Assembly (NCBI GenBank): GCA_947179485.1
Contig: OX359250.1
Location: 28,902,654 to 28,966,653, forward strand
Direction: 5' to 3'
Source of the DNA: Allacma fusca
Lineage: Eukaryota; Arthropoda; Collembola; Symphypleona; Sminthuridae
DNA length: 64,000 bases
Under the pieces are notes generated by a model. That model worked only from the letters and a program-made list of their open reading frames with translations, was not told the origin of the DNA and made no database searches. The number at the start of each line of letters is the position of its first letter. Position 1 is the stretch's first letter. Shown here in pieces: positions 13,919-25,459 of the stretch. Both the position numbers and the translations under genes were made by a program.

Positions 13919-14056
13919 CTATTTACAAAACGGATGTTCTACCACATCATCAGGAAGGATTTCCCTCTCCACCTCCTCAGGACAATAGTTTGTTTGAAAA
14001 TATTCATTAACTTGAGTAAATATTTGTGGCCGCAGAGCCCAGGGTAGTGAGCCAAG
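13919..14056 (-). pseudogene. coding-like fragment, family unknown
   Basis: On the minus strand a frame of about 45 codons reads like protein. It contains SLPWALRPQIF and later EYFQTNYCPEEVEREILPDD, and ends HPFCK-stop. A stop codon lies immediately upstream, so it would need to be a terminal exon or a remnant. The composition is unlike the surrounding AT-rich shadow frames, but no family is recognised. It could be chance. Confidence 0.25.
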
Positions 14057-14125
14057 TCAGGATTTTTCCTGGAAGCGTTAAATTCCAATTTTGTAATAAT
14101 TATTTCAGACTACTCTGGCCTTGAC

Positions 14126-14265
14126 CTAATTAGAAATTTGGTTCCTTCTGGCACTGTGGCCAGCTTTCATAAAGTCAATTCAGATATTACGTTCCTTTAA
14201 TAAATTCTTGAAATACTCGGCTGTTTCATGGGGAATCATAAGATGATGCCTTTGTATGCACCCAT
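14126..14265 (-). pseudogene. coding-like fragment, possible broken peptidase prodomain
   Basis: The minus strand encodes HHLMIPHETAEYFKNLLKER and then, after a stop, a segment with IDFMKAGHSARRN. The first part faintly resembles the VpP...FkxLLkexxI pattern of metallocarboxypeptidase propeptides, but that is only pattern memory. If real, it is a degraded gene or transposon fragment related to the piece just to its left. Confidence 0.2.
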
Positions 14266-14269
14266 AATA

Positions 14270-15420
14270 AAGTACCTGTATGCACACACAATGAATAGAT
14301 TCCTCCACAGTAATTATTACTCATCCCCAGAACTCAACGGAAGTTCCACGACAGTCTCACACAGAATTGCGATGACCTAAAAAGGGTTTTGATGTCAAGG
14401 CCCCTGGCCGTCCTTCTTACTATCATGGGCCTCAAGCCTTACTAGCGTAGTATACAGATTCTATTTATTTCCGAGTCCAAGCCCTTCACTTCTTTACTGG
14501 AACTAAGAACTTCTGAATATCCTGGACGGAATCCACATCCAGACTATTCATCCGAACTCAAGTGAGTGTCACGAGTCAGGATTCTGAAACTCGTCAGGTA
14601 AAATAATTAAATACAATTTTTATCTCAGTTTTTAAATACCCGTTTCCCTATCACACTTCTGTAATCCATCCCCTTTCCTCTTAGAATTTATTTGAGTCAT
14701 ATAAATGTAAATAACCCAATCTTATTCATATCTACTATTCTTTACGGTACAGATATACACCTATAGACAGCCCGCAGACCTGACACCTCTTTACAACGGA
14801 TTTGAAGGGCACAGCTATTTTGGTCCCAAGTCCCAAGATCTTAATAGGCTCTTCCTATACCCAAGTGGGAGTCATTTCTATACTGTATAATGCACGTACA
14901 TATGCATCCCTTCAAAGGAGATAAATCCCTTGTGAACTGATATAACCAATAATATTTGTATCCCCAGGAAAAAGCCTTCCTCCCCAAGAGGGCATTCATT
15001 ATAGTCCGAGTTGACTTTATCACTTTCAGATAATTATGTATTTCCTGCGGCAAAAACAGCGTTCTAACGGAGGAGCCCCTATTTACGGAGCCATAGATAA
15101 TTGTGAGGCAATCGTAAGTAACAATTAGTTCCAGTGTGGCGTCAGACAGTAGGACTTTATTGTCATATTGAGAGTTAATGACGGAGATAGGACTTTGTAC
15201 TGCCTGTGCAGGAGGGATTAAATTACTAAGTGTAAGTGTAATTATTTCTATGCACGGTAATATTAAGTACAGTAGTTAGTAAATTACTTCTCATATCTCG
15301 TCCTCGACACTGAAGCCGTAGAATTTCTCCAAACAATAAATATCATTATTATTGCTATTTTTGATGTGAGCATGGATTCGTGATTTGTACATGGCCTCAG
15401 TCCCTCACACGTTCCACAGG
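14270..15420. other. intergenic, no gene recognised
   Basis: AT-rich sequence upstream of the DNAJC3 promoter region. No exon, repeat family or regulatory element could be supported. Confidence 0.4.
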
Positions 15421-15426
15421 GTTAGA

Positions 15427-15434
15427 CGACGTGT
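15427..15434 (+). promoter_or_regulatory. ACGT-core element (CGACGTGT), UPRE/XBP1-like
   Basis: GACGTGT core upstream of DNAJC3, similar to the XBP1/ATF6 UPRE core TGACGTG(G/A) but lacking the first T. It is weak alone; its interest comes from sitting 60 bases from a perfect ERSE. Confidence 0.35.
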
Positions 15435-15492
15435 AAATAAAGCCGCAAAATTGAAACGAAATAGAAACTCTCCACCCATGCGATAAGTTCAG

Positions 15493-15511
15493 CCAATGCA
15501 GGGATCCCACG
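15493..15511 (+). promoter_or_regulatory. canonical ERSE (CCAAT-N9-CCACG) upstream of DNAJC3
   Basis: CCAAT at 15493-15497, exactly nine bases, then CCACG at 15507-15511, followed by TG so that the right half is also a CACGTG E-box. This is the full consensus of the ER stress response element bound by NF-Y plus ATF6/XBP1. It lies about 765 bases upstream of the DNAJC3 start codon and about 380 upstream of a likely 5' UTR splice donor at 15891. DNAJC3/P58IPK is a known unfolded-protein-response target in animals, so function is likely but inferred. Confidence 0.75.
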
Positions 15512-15526
15512 TGAGGTAAATTCACT

Positions 15527-15534
15527 ACACGTCA
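15527..15534 (-). promoter_or_regulatory. TGACGTGT UPRE-like element
   Basis: The minus strand reads TGACGTGT, one base from the XBP1-type UPRE core TGACGTGG/A, 16 bases downstream of the ERSE. With the 15427 site it makes three ACGT-core elements within 110 bases. Confidence 0.45.
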
Positions 15535-16275
15535 AATAAGTATGAAAATAAAGATAGTTATATTCAGTGCTTATTTATCTATCCTCATTGGAGTAAATTA
15601 CATTGAGGACAGAAAGTGTAGGTCATAATAACCATTATTAAAAAATGAAGGAGTAGTGGAGTGATAGTACTTGACCGGAACTGGGTACGTGACCGTGGGA
15701 CATATAATTCATTTATTATAATATATAGTGTGTTACCAGACCGTGTCAAAATCCGCCGTCTTATTATAGCAGGCGGTGGGTTTGGATTTGATTACATAAA
15801 AAAAAACTATTAGGACTTTGTGCATTGTGGAGTCTTCTATTGTGCTAGTGATGTTTTAGTTGATTGTGATATTTTTTGAATTTAACTCAGGTAATGAGAA
15901 CAAATGCTGAGGAGACTGAAAGCGCAGCAAGTCCTTGAAAAATAAATTTAGGACCCATAGTTTTTGAAATTATAGGAAGAGTTGAGTGAGTCCAAACTCC
16001 TGGGGAAATAGGAAAGGAAAAAACGGAAGTGAGTTATTAAGACTGGTAGAGTATTGAAAATTTTATTGTTGATTTTATGATTTGATTCATTTAATGAGTA
16101 TTTTATTGTTTGTTGTGTTACATTACATTGATTGTTGTGAAGTTAATAAGTTGTTAGTGTAATAGTAATGTAGTGGTTGAGCTGTTGACACGGCGTGTGG
16201 TGGTTAGTGATGTGGTAATTAAACAATAATGTTGGGCTATTTGTAGGAAGCTGGGAGACATTGGGGGCTTTCAGA

Positions 16276-18137
16276 ATGAAGGTGGAAGTTAATCGGAAGA
16301 TGGACTTATTTACGATATTTCTATCATGGCTGAGCATAGCATCATATCCAGGTAATAAATATTGTAATATTGGTGGAGGTTAATTTGATGATTGTGGAAG
16401 AGCGTGTGTGATGAGAGTGGGGATGTTGGTTTTGATCAGGTGTGGACAGTGGAGCAGCTGATGTCCAGAATCATTTAGAGATGGGAAGAATACATTTAGA
16501 GAATCGACAGTTTTCCGATGCTCTCACACATTTCCATGCGGCTGTGGAGGGGGATCCAAGTAATTATCAGACGTATTTCAAGAGAGCCCTTGTATTCATG
16601 GCTCTGGGGAAATACAACCAAGCACTGAAAGATTTTAGTAAAGTCATTGAACTCAAACCTGACTTCTCGGCAGCTATCCTGCAAAGAGCAAGTCTTCTTT
16701 TAAAGCAAGGTCAACTGGATCAGTCTCATATAGATTTTGAGAATGTTGTAAGTTGTGAAGTGTGATTATTTATAAATTATTGGATAATTATCGTAAATAT
16801 GGGAGGGATGTAATTGTGAGTATGTTTGTCATTTCCAGCTTCGTAAGGAACCTCATAATTCTGAGGCTCTGGGTGGGTATGAAATGGTGGAGGTATCTAG
16901 GAAAGACTTGGATGAAGCAAAATATTACGTCGACATTGATGATTGTAATACTGCTGTAGAACTTTTGACCAGACTGATTGAAACTTGTCCATGGGATTCC
17001 TCTCTGCGAAAAATGCGATCGGATTGTTACCTGAGTTTAGGAGATGCTTCACGAGCAGTGTCTGATTTGCGATTTGCTACGAAACTCGTGATGGATGATA
17101 CCGACGGATTATATCGCCTTAGTTCCATTCAGTACCAATTAGGAGAAATCGAGGATTCTTTAAGAGAAATTAGAGAATGTCTCAAGTTGGATCCTGAGCA
17201 TAAGTTTTGTTTTCCTTTGTACAAAAAGTTGAAAAAAATAGATAAACTAAAACAAGATGCTGAAAAATCTGGAGAGGCAGGGCAGTTTGAAGACTGTGCT
17301 GTGGATCTAAAGAAGGTACTCCATAATTTTATACCTGCTAGTTGCTAGACCAAAACAATTACCTGTTTAACCTGCTGCAAAGTGGGATTTCCGTCAATTA
17401 AGAATCAATTAGTAATTTTTGTTGTGATATGCCAGGCCCTAAAAGTAGACCAGCAAATGCCACCAATGGTAGAATGGAAATTAAGACAGAAAATGTGCTG
17501 GTGCTACCTGAAGAACAGTGACGGAACTCATGCCGTTGATCAATGCACTCTTGCTCTTAAACTTCGTGAAGACGGGGAAATTTTATGCAACCGAGCTGAA
17601 GCCTACCTTTTGAATGATCTCTTTTCCGAAGGTGATGCATCATGTTTTTCTTATTGAACCTATTTTTTTGTAGCTTAATCTTGTAGTACGGCAATTGTAA
17701 TGTGATTATACGTTTAAATAATAGCCATTGAGGATTACCGGCGTGCATTGGAAATCGATGAAGATAACCGTACAGCACGTGAAGGCATGCAAAGAGCGCA
17801 GAAACTTCAGAAGCAAGCGAAGAAACGTGATTATTATAAAATATTGAATGTTAAGAGAACAGCTACTAAGCAAGAAATAATGAAAGCCTACCGAAAAGCT
17901 GCTCAGAAGTGGCATCCAGATAATTACCCAGATGGTGATGAAAAGAAAATTGCCGAGGCCAAATTTATTGACATTGCTGCTGCCAAAGAAGTCTTGACAG
18001 ATCCTGAGAAAAGGCAAAAGTTTGATCAGGGTGATGATCCTCTTGATCCTGAGGCCCAGCAAAGTCATCAACACGGGTTCAATCCTTTCACATTTCATTT
18101 TCAAAACTCGGGACCCTTTCATTTCAAATTTCATTGA
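16276..18137 (+). CDS. DNAJC3: DNAJC3 / P58IPK ER-lumenal TPR-J-domain co-chaperone
   Basis: ER co-chaperone that binds unfolded clients through TPRs and stimulates BiP through its J domain. It is also known as an inhibitor of PERK/PKR kinases. Five coding exons join in frame: 16276-16351, 16440-16747, 16839-17315, 17436-17631 and 17725-18137, giving 489 residues (human 504). Seen: signal peptide in exon 1 (hydrophobic LFTIFLSWLSIA), tandem TPRs over residues about 30-370 (for example FHAAVEGDP, YFKRALVFMALGKY), then a J domain starting at KRDYYKILNVKR with HPD in WHPDNYPDGDE and FIDIAAAKEVLTDPE. It ends in FNPF...GPFHFKFH, as in human DNAJC3. There is no KDEL, which is normal for this family. 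A 5' UTR intron probably runs from 15891 to the acceptor at 16274. Polyadenylation signal at 18350-18355. An ERSE lies upstream. Confidence 0.96.
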
Positions 18138-18359
18138 CCTCTGTGCGTTTCTAGTATTTTTTACTATGCTTCTCTGGATGGACTCTTTTCGGAGTCAAAC
18201 CTCGTGTAATGACTAATTACGTGACTGTTTCTCTCGAAACACTTTAGTCAGAAACAATAATAATTCGAGATAATTAGGGAATTTTTGACATTTAGTACAA
18301 TTTCAACTAGCATATAAAACAAATCCCTCACCCTTCGTCCTCGAGTCACAATAAAGCAA

Positions 18360-21300
18360 GCGAAATTCCATGTATGGTGCTTATCCTTACAACAATTTTT
18401 ACTGATATTAATGCTGCCCCGTTCTACCCCTTATTATCAGTTTATTCTATTTCTGTAAATTTTCCGTGAAAAGTTGTAGTTAATATGTGACAGTTTCTGT
18501 CCTCCAGTTTCAAAGCCATAGTATCTAATTATAAGTCTGTAGTTTGTAGTTATTAAGACAGGAACATACTCTTTCGGGAACCGACGGAGAAATCAAGAGT
18601 CGATGTAGACTAAATGCTGCCTCGTGTAAGTTATGTTTTAGAACATTTTGGAACAGATGGTTAGTATAATGATGGAAAAAAGGGTTCATACTACATGATT
18701 TTATAGTTATGTCAAATAACCAGAGGTTAAGGGGGTACAATGCAGAAACATAGTTCACTTACACTTACAGGTATTAAAGCAGTTTCTCTGAGAACTGGGC
18801 ATAATATGTGTGATTACTGGACATTAAATATTGATTATGATGGTCTGTTGAGGTATTTACTGAGCAATATATTACTATTGTCTAGAGTAAATAACCAGTT
18901 ACTTGTATTGCAGTATGATGTGAGCTTTATCAGATGTAAACTTGCCATTTTTGTTTTCCTTAAAAAATTATTGTCTCTCACTACTAAGCGTCTGAACGTC
19001 ATTATAATTCATGGTTATGTTACAAGTCATAATATTGTGTGTTTATGAGAGTAGCCCACCACAAATCAAAGGAATGTTCTTAAATTATTCGTGTTTGTGA
19101 TTGAATGTGATTACTGCAATTTTTATTTTCATTAAGTTTAACCATTATTATCCTTATACATTATTGATTATGTAAGATACGCGTACCAAGATCACTCTTG
19201 GACACCTATAATTTAATCATAATTTGAATAGAATGTCATTGGAGGGATTCCCTCAAAAATTACATCGTATGTATGGGGTCGATATTCACAATTTACAACC
19301 CTCTTCCAATTTTTTAGTCCCAATTCCCCACAAATCGTATTGATCACATGAGTATGTAGTCATCTCCATGTATGTATACTGTCAATTTTGAAAACAATTC
19401 ATGGACTCAGTACGTACCAGTTTAGCAACTAACGCACCTCTCACTTCGTCCAGTTAAATTTACCCAACTCATTCGAGAAATGGCTACCCATTTTTTCTGT
19501 CTACCTAGTTCAATTTGTTGCAAAAAAGCAACAACTATATATACATACACAAAAACATTGAATTTACTCCAAGATAATTGCAAAAATAACAATGCTATTG
19601 AGTCTTAATAAAAAAAATACTGATTACTCTATAACCAAAACTTCCGTACAAACCTCCTTTCATGTAATTAAGAATCCCTCATTCCCATTTGGATTTTACT
19701 ACCGGAAAGTAAGTATTTATCTTCACAAAAAACATTAAACTTTTAAATTTAAAACATCCATCTCTAAAATATACCTCCTCGGGAGAAACATCTTAAACTC
19801 ATTGTAAGTCAGTGATTAATTGCCAGCAGCTCATCAATATTTAATTCTTTTACGCGCAAATACCATAAAAAATATTTCAGTCATGTTTTAACAAAATGCA
19901 AATAGCCGTTGATTACATACGTAAAATAATCATGTGAGAAAAATAGCAACTCGAAGAAAATACATAAAAAGGAATAACAAAATAACAAATAGGATTAGAG
20001 TGAAATCTAAGATAAAAGACAGGTAAATAAACAGTGAATGAATAATTACTTAAAAAATGAATGAATAATTACTTAAAAAATACAGAGTTAAAGTTCAATC
20101 TCCGATATGCACAACAACTTTCACTTATTTGCATACACCTACATACAAAAACACCCGAGCCACAGAAGCGAGGGAGAATAAACCAACTCTACAATGATAA
20201 TAAAATCCTACTTGATATACATACTGAAATACATAAACCAAAACATTCATTCTTCATTCATTGTGTATATATTCCCTACCACATAAAAATCCTGTGTTTG
20301 CCTATATGTGGTTTTGGTGAATAGTTGGACTGTCAAAGACCGCATATACCACACACACCAACCGAGACCACCCCATGCATGGCATGATCACCAACGCATA
20401 CATACATTTGCGGAATTTGAGGGTAGCATCATAATAAAGAGCTTCCTCTGTTGCTCTGCATATATGCAATTATTGTTGTTCCGGGTAAAAAGGCTTTCCC
20501 TGGAAGAGGGAAGACGGGTTGAAAAAAAAATTCATGAGAGAGGGACAAGTCCTCTACGATGTCAAGGGAGATGGAAATAATAAAGAAGGGAGGATTACGC
20601 ACCAGAAAATGATCACGTCTTCAATTATGATCTGACAAGATGATGTATAAAGTAAAAGTAATATGGTGTGCACAAACAGGAACAGGTAAGCAATAAAGCC
20701 TGAACCTGAAAGCACCCCAGTATAGCACTGTCCATTGTGCACCAGTCTTTCCTTACCCACTCGGCACTTTTAGTCCTCAACTCTCTGTCAGATGAGATGA
20801 CGTCCTCTCAAAAGTCACTTACAGCTATCCAATTTCAAATTATATTCTATAAAATCCCTCTTTTAAAAACTTACAATAAAGCTTCTTTTTATAAAGTGAA
20901 ACTTTCTTATAGACGAGTCCTTGTCCGTCCGTCCGTCTACAAAATTTTGTGAGTCGCACAACTCAACAACGGAATGACATACGGACATGGGACTTGTCCC
21001 AAAAAATCGGTCATACATTCGAGATGTGCCTTTTGGTATTTTCCGTGACCCAGGGTCAACCGTTTAACCTCAGAAAAATATTTTCTGGATACAATTATCA
21101 AAAAATCTTGCATTTGCTTTGTCTTTCCAACGGATTGACGTATGACCATGCGTCCTTTACAGATAACAATCCAACTCTATTTCCCTACCCTACTATAAAT
21201 CTTTAAATACAAGTTTCACTTTCCTGCACATGCAAACAAAGTTTGCCCAAATCAGTACAGTACACGGATTTTTGTTCTGGCAACGATAACATCAGGGTTG

Positions 21301-21870
21301 TTACATCTGTAATATTAAATCACTTTATGGTTTCCATTTTGTAGTTTTTACAGATTTGATACGCTATTTAAAGCGCCCAGGGGTTTGATTTGATTAGATC
21401 TATTTAGATTTAATTGTCAAGTTATACGTCGAATTAAATCAATGATTTCCAATAATCCAGATGAGTTATAATATATGTTTAATGAAATACTTGTAATAAA
21501 AGTGTAAATAATTTGCTGTAATAATATCTTGTATTGTCAAAAATGTTGGTATTTGACACGCCGCTGTTTAATATTAGCTATACTCTAATTTTCCCTATTG
21601 CTTTTTTAATAATGTTTTCGCAATAATAGTAAAATTTTTAAAACAAGTTCATCAAAATGTACTGATTTTTTTCAATATGTTCCGGTCATTTTGAACATTT
21701 TGAAAGGGAAATCAAAATTTGATTCGGGGCTACCAGGACGTTTCAAACGAGGTGTTACTTTTACTTCTATGCTAAATACTTCCTGTTGGTCATGGAATGT
21801 TGCATCCTATTGAAATAACATAATCGTAGGGAAATCATAAAAACGATAAGAAAAACAACGGCTTTTATAA
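18360..21870. other. intergenic; minor repeats only
   Basis: No gene recognised. There is a perfect 23-bp direct tandem pair (AATGAATAATTACTTAAAAA...) near 20036-20082. Around 20913-21170 lies a (GTCC)n-containing stretch whose style recalls dispersed arthropod repeats (GTCCGTCCGTCCGTCTAC, then ACAAAATTTTGT), but no ends were found. Frames in this interval show no splice context. Confidence 0.4.
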
Positions 21871-21875
21871 TAAAA

Positions 21876-22361
21876 AAATAATGATAAAAACAATATTAAT
21901 AATAAACATTAATAATAAATAAATGAAATTAATGATAAAAACAATATTAATAATAAATATTAATAATAAATAAATGAAATTAATGATAAAAACAATATTA
22001 ATAATAAATATTAATAATAAATAAATGAAATTAATGATAAAAACAATATTAATAATAAATATTAATAATAAATAAATGAAATTAATGATAAAAAACAGTA
22101 TTAATAATAAATAACCAAATTAATTATAAAAAACAATATTAATAATAAATAACCAAATTAATTATAAAAAACAATATTAATAATAAATAACCAAATTAAT
22201 TATAAAAAACAATATTAATAATAAATAACCAAATTAATTATAAAAAACAATATTAATAATAAATAACCAAATTAATTATAAAAAACAATATTAATAATAA
22301 ATAACCAAATTAATTATAAAAAACAATATTAATAATAAATAACCAAATTAATTATAAAAAG
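21876..22361. repeat. compound AT-rich minisatellite, 51-bp then 38-bp units
   Basis: About four copies of a 51-bp unit (AATGATAAAAACAATATTAA... with TAAATGAAATT at its end) run into about seven copies of a related 38-bp unit (AATTATAAAAAACAATATTA... ending ACCAAATT). Both units share a core of ACAATATTAATAATAAATA. Copies within each block are almost identical, so expansion is recent, and the change of unit length marks a second round of amplification from a shortened variant. No coding capacity. Confidence 0.9.
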
Positions 22362-22614
22362 CAATAAAAATAATATATAAGAACATTAGGAAAAAATAAC
22401 AATAATAGATGCAATAGTTTTGTTCACACATGTACACATATATTTAATTATATTTAAATAATTTTGCAAGTATCCAGAATGTCAAAAAATATCGAAAATG
22501 CTTGTAGAACGGCTCACATAAAAATGTAAACGAGTCTTGAAATTAAAGAAGCCCTTGGACGCGTGCTTCCTCAACTCTGAGAAATCTTAACGGGGAGAGC
22601 GTTGCCCCTGAAAT

Positions 22615-22617
22615 AAT
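22615..22617. repeat. target-site duplication AAT (left)
   Basis: Three-base direct repeat matching 25524-25526. A 3-bp duplication is what PIF/Harbinger insertion makes; the usual target is TWA, so AAT is slightly off the common consensus. Confidence 0.7.
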
Positions 22618-22768
22618 TGGGAGATTGCGTCGCATATCACTTATGACACTTACAAAACGTAACGTATAGAAATGAGTTACGTTGCATACGTTACGGCTTA
22701 TACGTGGAAGAGTATGCGTTGCTCAGTTCCCCATAATCTGAAAATACTTCGAAAGTGATAGACATAAA

Positions 22769-24081
22769 ATGGTTTTCACAAGTAAGTGTTTATCCTTAAT
22801 AAATTGTAATTAGGTAATTAATTAATAACGCACTTGCTTTAACACATATTTTTAAAGATTCACAGCTTCGACGTCTAGTCATTAAGGGCTTATTGCCCTT
22901 ACAGCTGTGGTGTCAGATCCGGAGAATGAGAGGGAAACAGCAGGTGAAAACTTACAAAAGAAAACCTTTCTCCCTGGACAATTTCACGGAGGAAGAAAGT
23001 GTGTTCTTTTTTCGGTTTACACAGGACGAAATCAGGCTATTAGTCAAAGCTTTTAGACTTCCCATTCTATGTCAGACCAGGAACAAGTTATCTTTCACGG
23101 GTACGCAACTATTTTAACAGCAAGTAACTAAATAATTGTATATAGAACTGAATTTAAAAATTAACATGATACACAAGGTGAAGAGGGTCTATGTATCCTA
23201 TTACGGAGACTTTGCTATCCTAACAGACTAGGAGACTTGGTGAAAACGTTTAGCAGGGACACCACAGCAATGAGTAGGATATTTCGCTGGATGCTTAATT
23301 ATATTTTCGACAATTATGGACATTTGGTTACAACCTTGAATCATTCTTGGCTTTCCAAGGAGAATTTGAAGAATTTTGCAGAAGTAATTTGTTTTTAAAA
23401 AATACGAAAAGTATTGTAGGTACTCCATTAAATTATAAAATCCATGTAAGCATTACTACATATGTCTAGGCTTGTTACGAGGCCGGATCGGTCCTACCTA
23501 ACATATGCGGATTCATTGACGGAACCGCCCGCCCAATTTGTAGGCCCAGTCGTGATCAACGACAACAATATAGTGGATACAAAAAAGAGCATTGTCTGAA
23601 GTATCAAAGTGTTGTCTTCCCAAACGGTTTAATTGGAAGATTGGACGGTCCCTTCAATGGACGTCGTCACGATGCCGCTATACTACAACTCTCTGGACTT
23701 GTTAAAGAATTTCGAGAAAGATTTGTTAATGGAGATGGCAGTTGGTACAAATTATACGGTGATCCGGGATATAGTAATTCAAAGTTCATAAATGTAGGGT
23801 ATACACACAGAGTGGTACTTAATGAGCATCAGAAACAGTATAACAAAGTCATGTCCAGCATAAGAGTGAGTGTAGAATACGGATTCGGTAAGATATTACA
23901 ATTATTTGCATTTAACGATTACAAAAAGAATAACAAGTTGCTGCTCCAGCCCCTTAAAAAGCAGTACCTTGTATCGGCAATATTAACAAATTGTCATACA
24001 TGTTTGCGAGGGAGTCAAGTCTCAATCTATTTTAGTGTTCAGCCTCCAAACGTGGAGGATTACCTGAACAAGGCAGAATAA
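22769..24081 (+). CDS. PIF/Harbinger DDE transposase
   Basis: Cuts and pastes the element; known to work with the Myb-like partner encoded opposite. Four exons join in frame: 22769-22781 (start MVFT), 22858-23100, 23178-23383 and 23470-24081, total 357 residues, within the family range. Seen: an N-terminal region with FTEEESVFFFRFTQDEIRLL, the family segment GLCILLRRLCYPNRLGDL, then the catalytic domain with GFIDGTARPICRP (first Asp), LDGPFNGRRHDAAIL, YGDPGYS (second Asp) and VEYGFGKI (Glu). No internal stop or frame break was found. The first exon contributes only four codons, so an alternative start is possible. The promoter must lie in the 150 bases between the left end and the ATG. Confidence 0.92.
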
Positions 24082-24173
24082 TAAATTGCGTGTGCTTTAG
24101 AATTAGCCAATTAAAATGACACTTTTATGTGTATCGAAAATTAAAGTAATAAATTTTTGTTACATACTAAACA

Positions 24174-25252
24174 TTAGTTTTGATTTTTAATTTGAGCCAG
24201 TATTTCAAGGAACAGTTTTTGCTGCTCCAGCTGCTGTTGCTGTAATTGTATCTGGTCTTTCTGAAGATCCAGCTGTTTAGCAGACAACTCGTCACGTCTT
24301 TTGCCTTCTTCATATAACCTTTTTTCCTTTTCTTCTTCTAATGCAGCCCGCCTTTTCTCTATTTCCATGTCATGAGCTTGCCTTCTTTCAATCAAATCTT
24401 CAGTTAAACGGGTACGCTTTCTGCGACTTCCATTCGGCTCAGGAGGAGAATTTTCTGTTTAAAATAAGCAGCAGTTAATTGGCCCCAAAAAGCTATTAGA
24501 ACTTGTTTAGTATTATTAAATGTAAAAGAATTTACCAGCGATCATTTTTTGTAGAGCGGATTCACGAGCCTTTTCAGCTTCGTGTTTTTCTTCCAGGCGA
24601 GCTTTTTTGGAGACCGGATTGTCCGAGTCTGCTTCTCTATTGTTGCCCGTTTTTTCACTCGTAATTAATAAGTAATGATTCCCTTCCTCGTCTAGCTCTA
24701 AGCCATGTGAACTACCATCATGAATCTCTACTATTGTATTAACCACCCTTGCAGAATCGATCATTCTCTCTATGTCTTCAACAAGATCCGCTCTTTCTGA
24801 TCGTTCTTCTTCTGATCCAGTTCTTAAATAAATAATCATGAAGCAATTATAAAATGGAACTTAAAATTTCTTCGAACCAAAATTCCATGAATTCCATTTA
24901 CTTGGGTAATGTTTGCGATTTATAGGCTTTCTGGATAGTGGCTAGCCGATCCTTAAGTGTCCTGGCAGTCACAGTAAAGCTCCTGGTCTGGAATACTTTC
25001 ACAGCTTCATCCCATTGACTTTCGCCGTACTGCCAAGGATTCAGATTTGCAAGTGTCTTTAGTAGCAAAATATCCCTTGTCACATTGAATGTAAAACGCT
25101 TCTTGCGCTATATAATTATTTTAGAGCGATTAATTTTGTACTTAATTGGAATTTATCATTCAAATTACACACGTGAACATCTTATTTCTCTGTAATGTAA
25201 ATCTTACCGTTGACACATATGTGCCATCTGAAGTGATTTCCGAGTCGCCCAT
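24174..25252 (-). CDS. Harbinger Myb/SANT-like DNA-binding accessory protein
   Basis: In studied Harbinger elements this partner binds the element ends and helps bring the transposase to the nucleus and DNA. Four exons on the minus strand: 25252-25208, 25107-24902, 24822-24536 and 24454-24174, giving 272 residues. Seen: a Myb-like domain at about 16-85 (KRFTFNVTRDILLLKTLANL, then QWDEAVKVF, LKDRLATIQKAYK), an acidic linker, a basic patch (SRRKRTRLTED, possible nuclear signal), and a long Glu/Lys/Gln coiled coil at the C-terminus. All splice phases agree. Two TGACGTCA palindromes lie in its presumed promoter at the right end of the transposon. Confidence 0.9.
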
Positions 25253-25422
25253 AACGATGTAAAGTGCTCTTAAGCTTTAATAACTTTAGTAGCACTAATT
25301 ATAATTAAATAATGGAGTAAAACTCTGATTAGGTTTGTTGAAAACTTGGATCCGTAAGATACGTGAGTCGAAAATTGCCAAACGTATAGATTCGCGCTAT
25401 AAGTTCTATACGTAGCGGGAAG

Positions 25423-25430
25423 TGACGTCA
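25423..25430. promoter_or_regulatory. CRE palindrome TGACGTCA (in transposon right end)
   Basis: Perfect CREB/ATF site 171 bases upstream of the Myb-like gene ATG (minus direction), inside the Harbinger element. Probably part of that gene's own promoter. Confidence 0.5.
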
Positions 25431-25451
25431 CATACGCGCGACTATGGAAAC

Positions 25452-25459
25452 TGACGTCA
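25452..25459. promoter_or_regulatory. second CRE palindrome TGACGTCA
   Basis: Perfect copy 29 bases from the first, between it and the right inverted repeat. Paired CREs close to the element end could also act on the neighbouring host gene RSF1. Confidence 0.5.

Noticed and set aside
15421-15600. E-box CACGTG considered as a clock or Myc site
   Set aside because: The same bases are better explained as the CCACG half of a perfectly spaced ERSE next to an ER-stress gene.
20913-21170. GTCC-repeat-containing stretch considered as a transposon
   Set aside because: It resembles dispersed repeats in style, but neither inverted ends, target duplication nor coding remains could be found.
22893-24081. 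Treating the transposase as several broken short frames
   Set aside because: Three short introns with matching phases connect all pieces, so it is one intact spliced gene.
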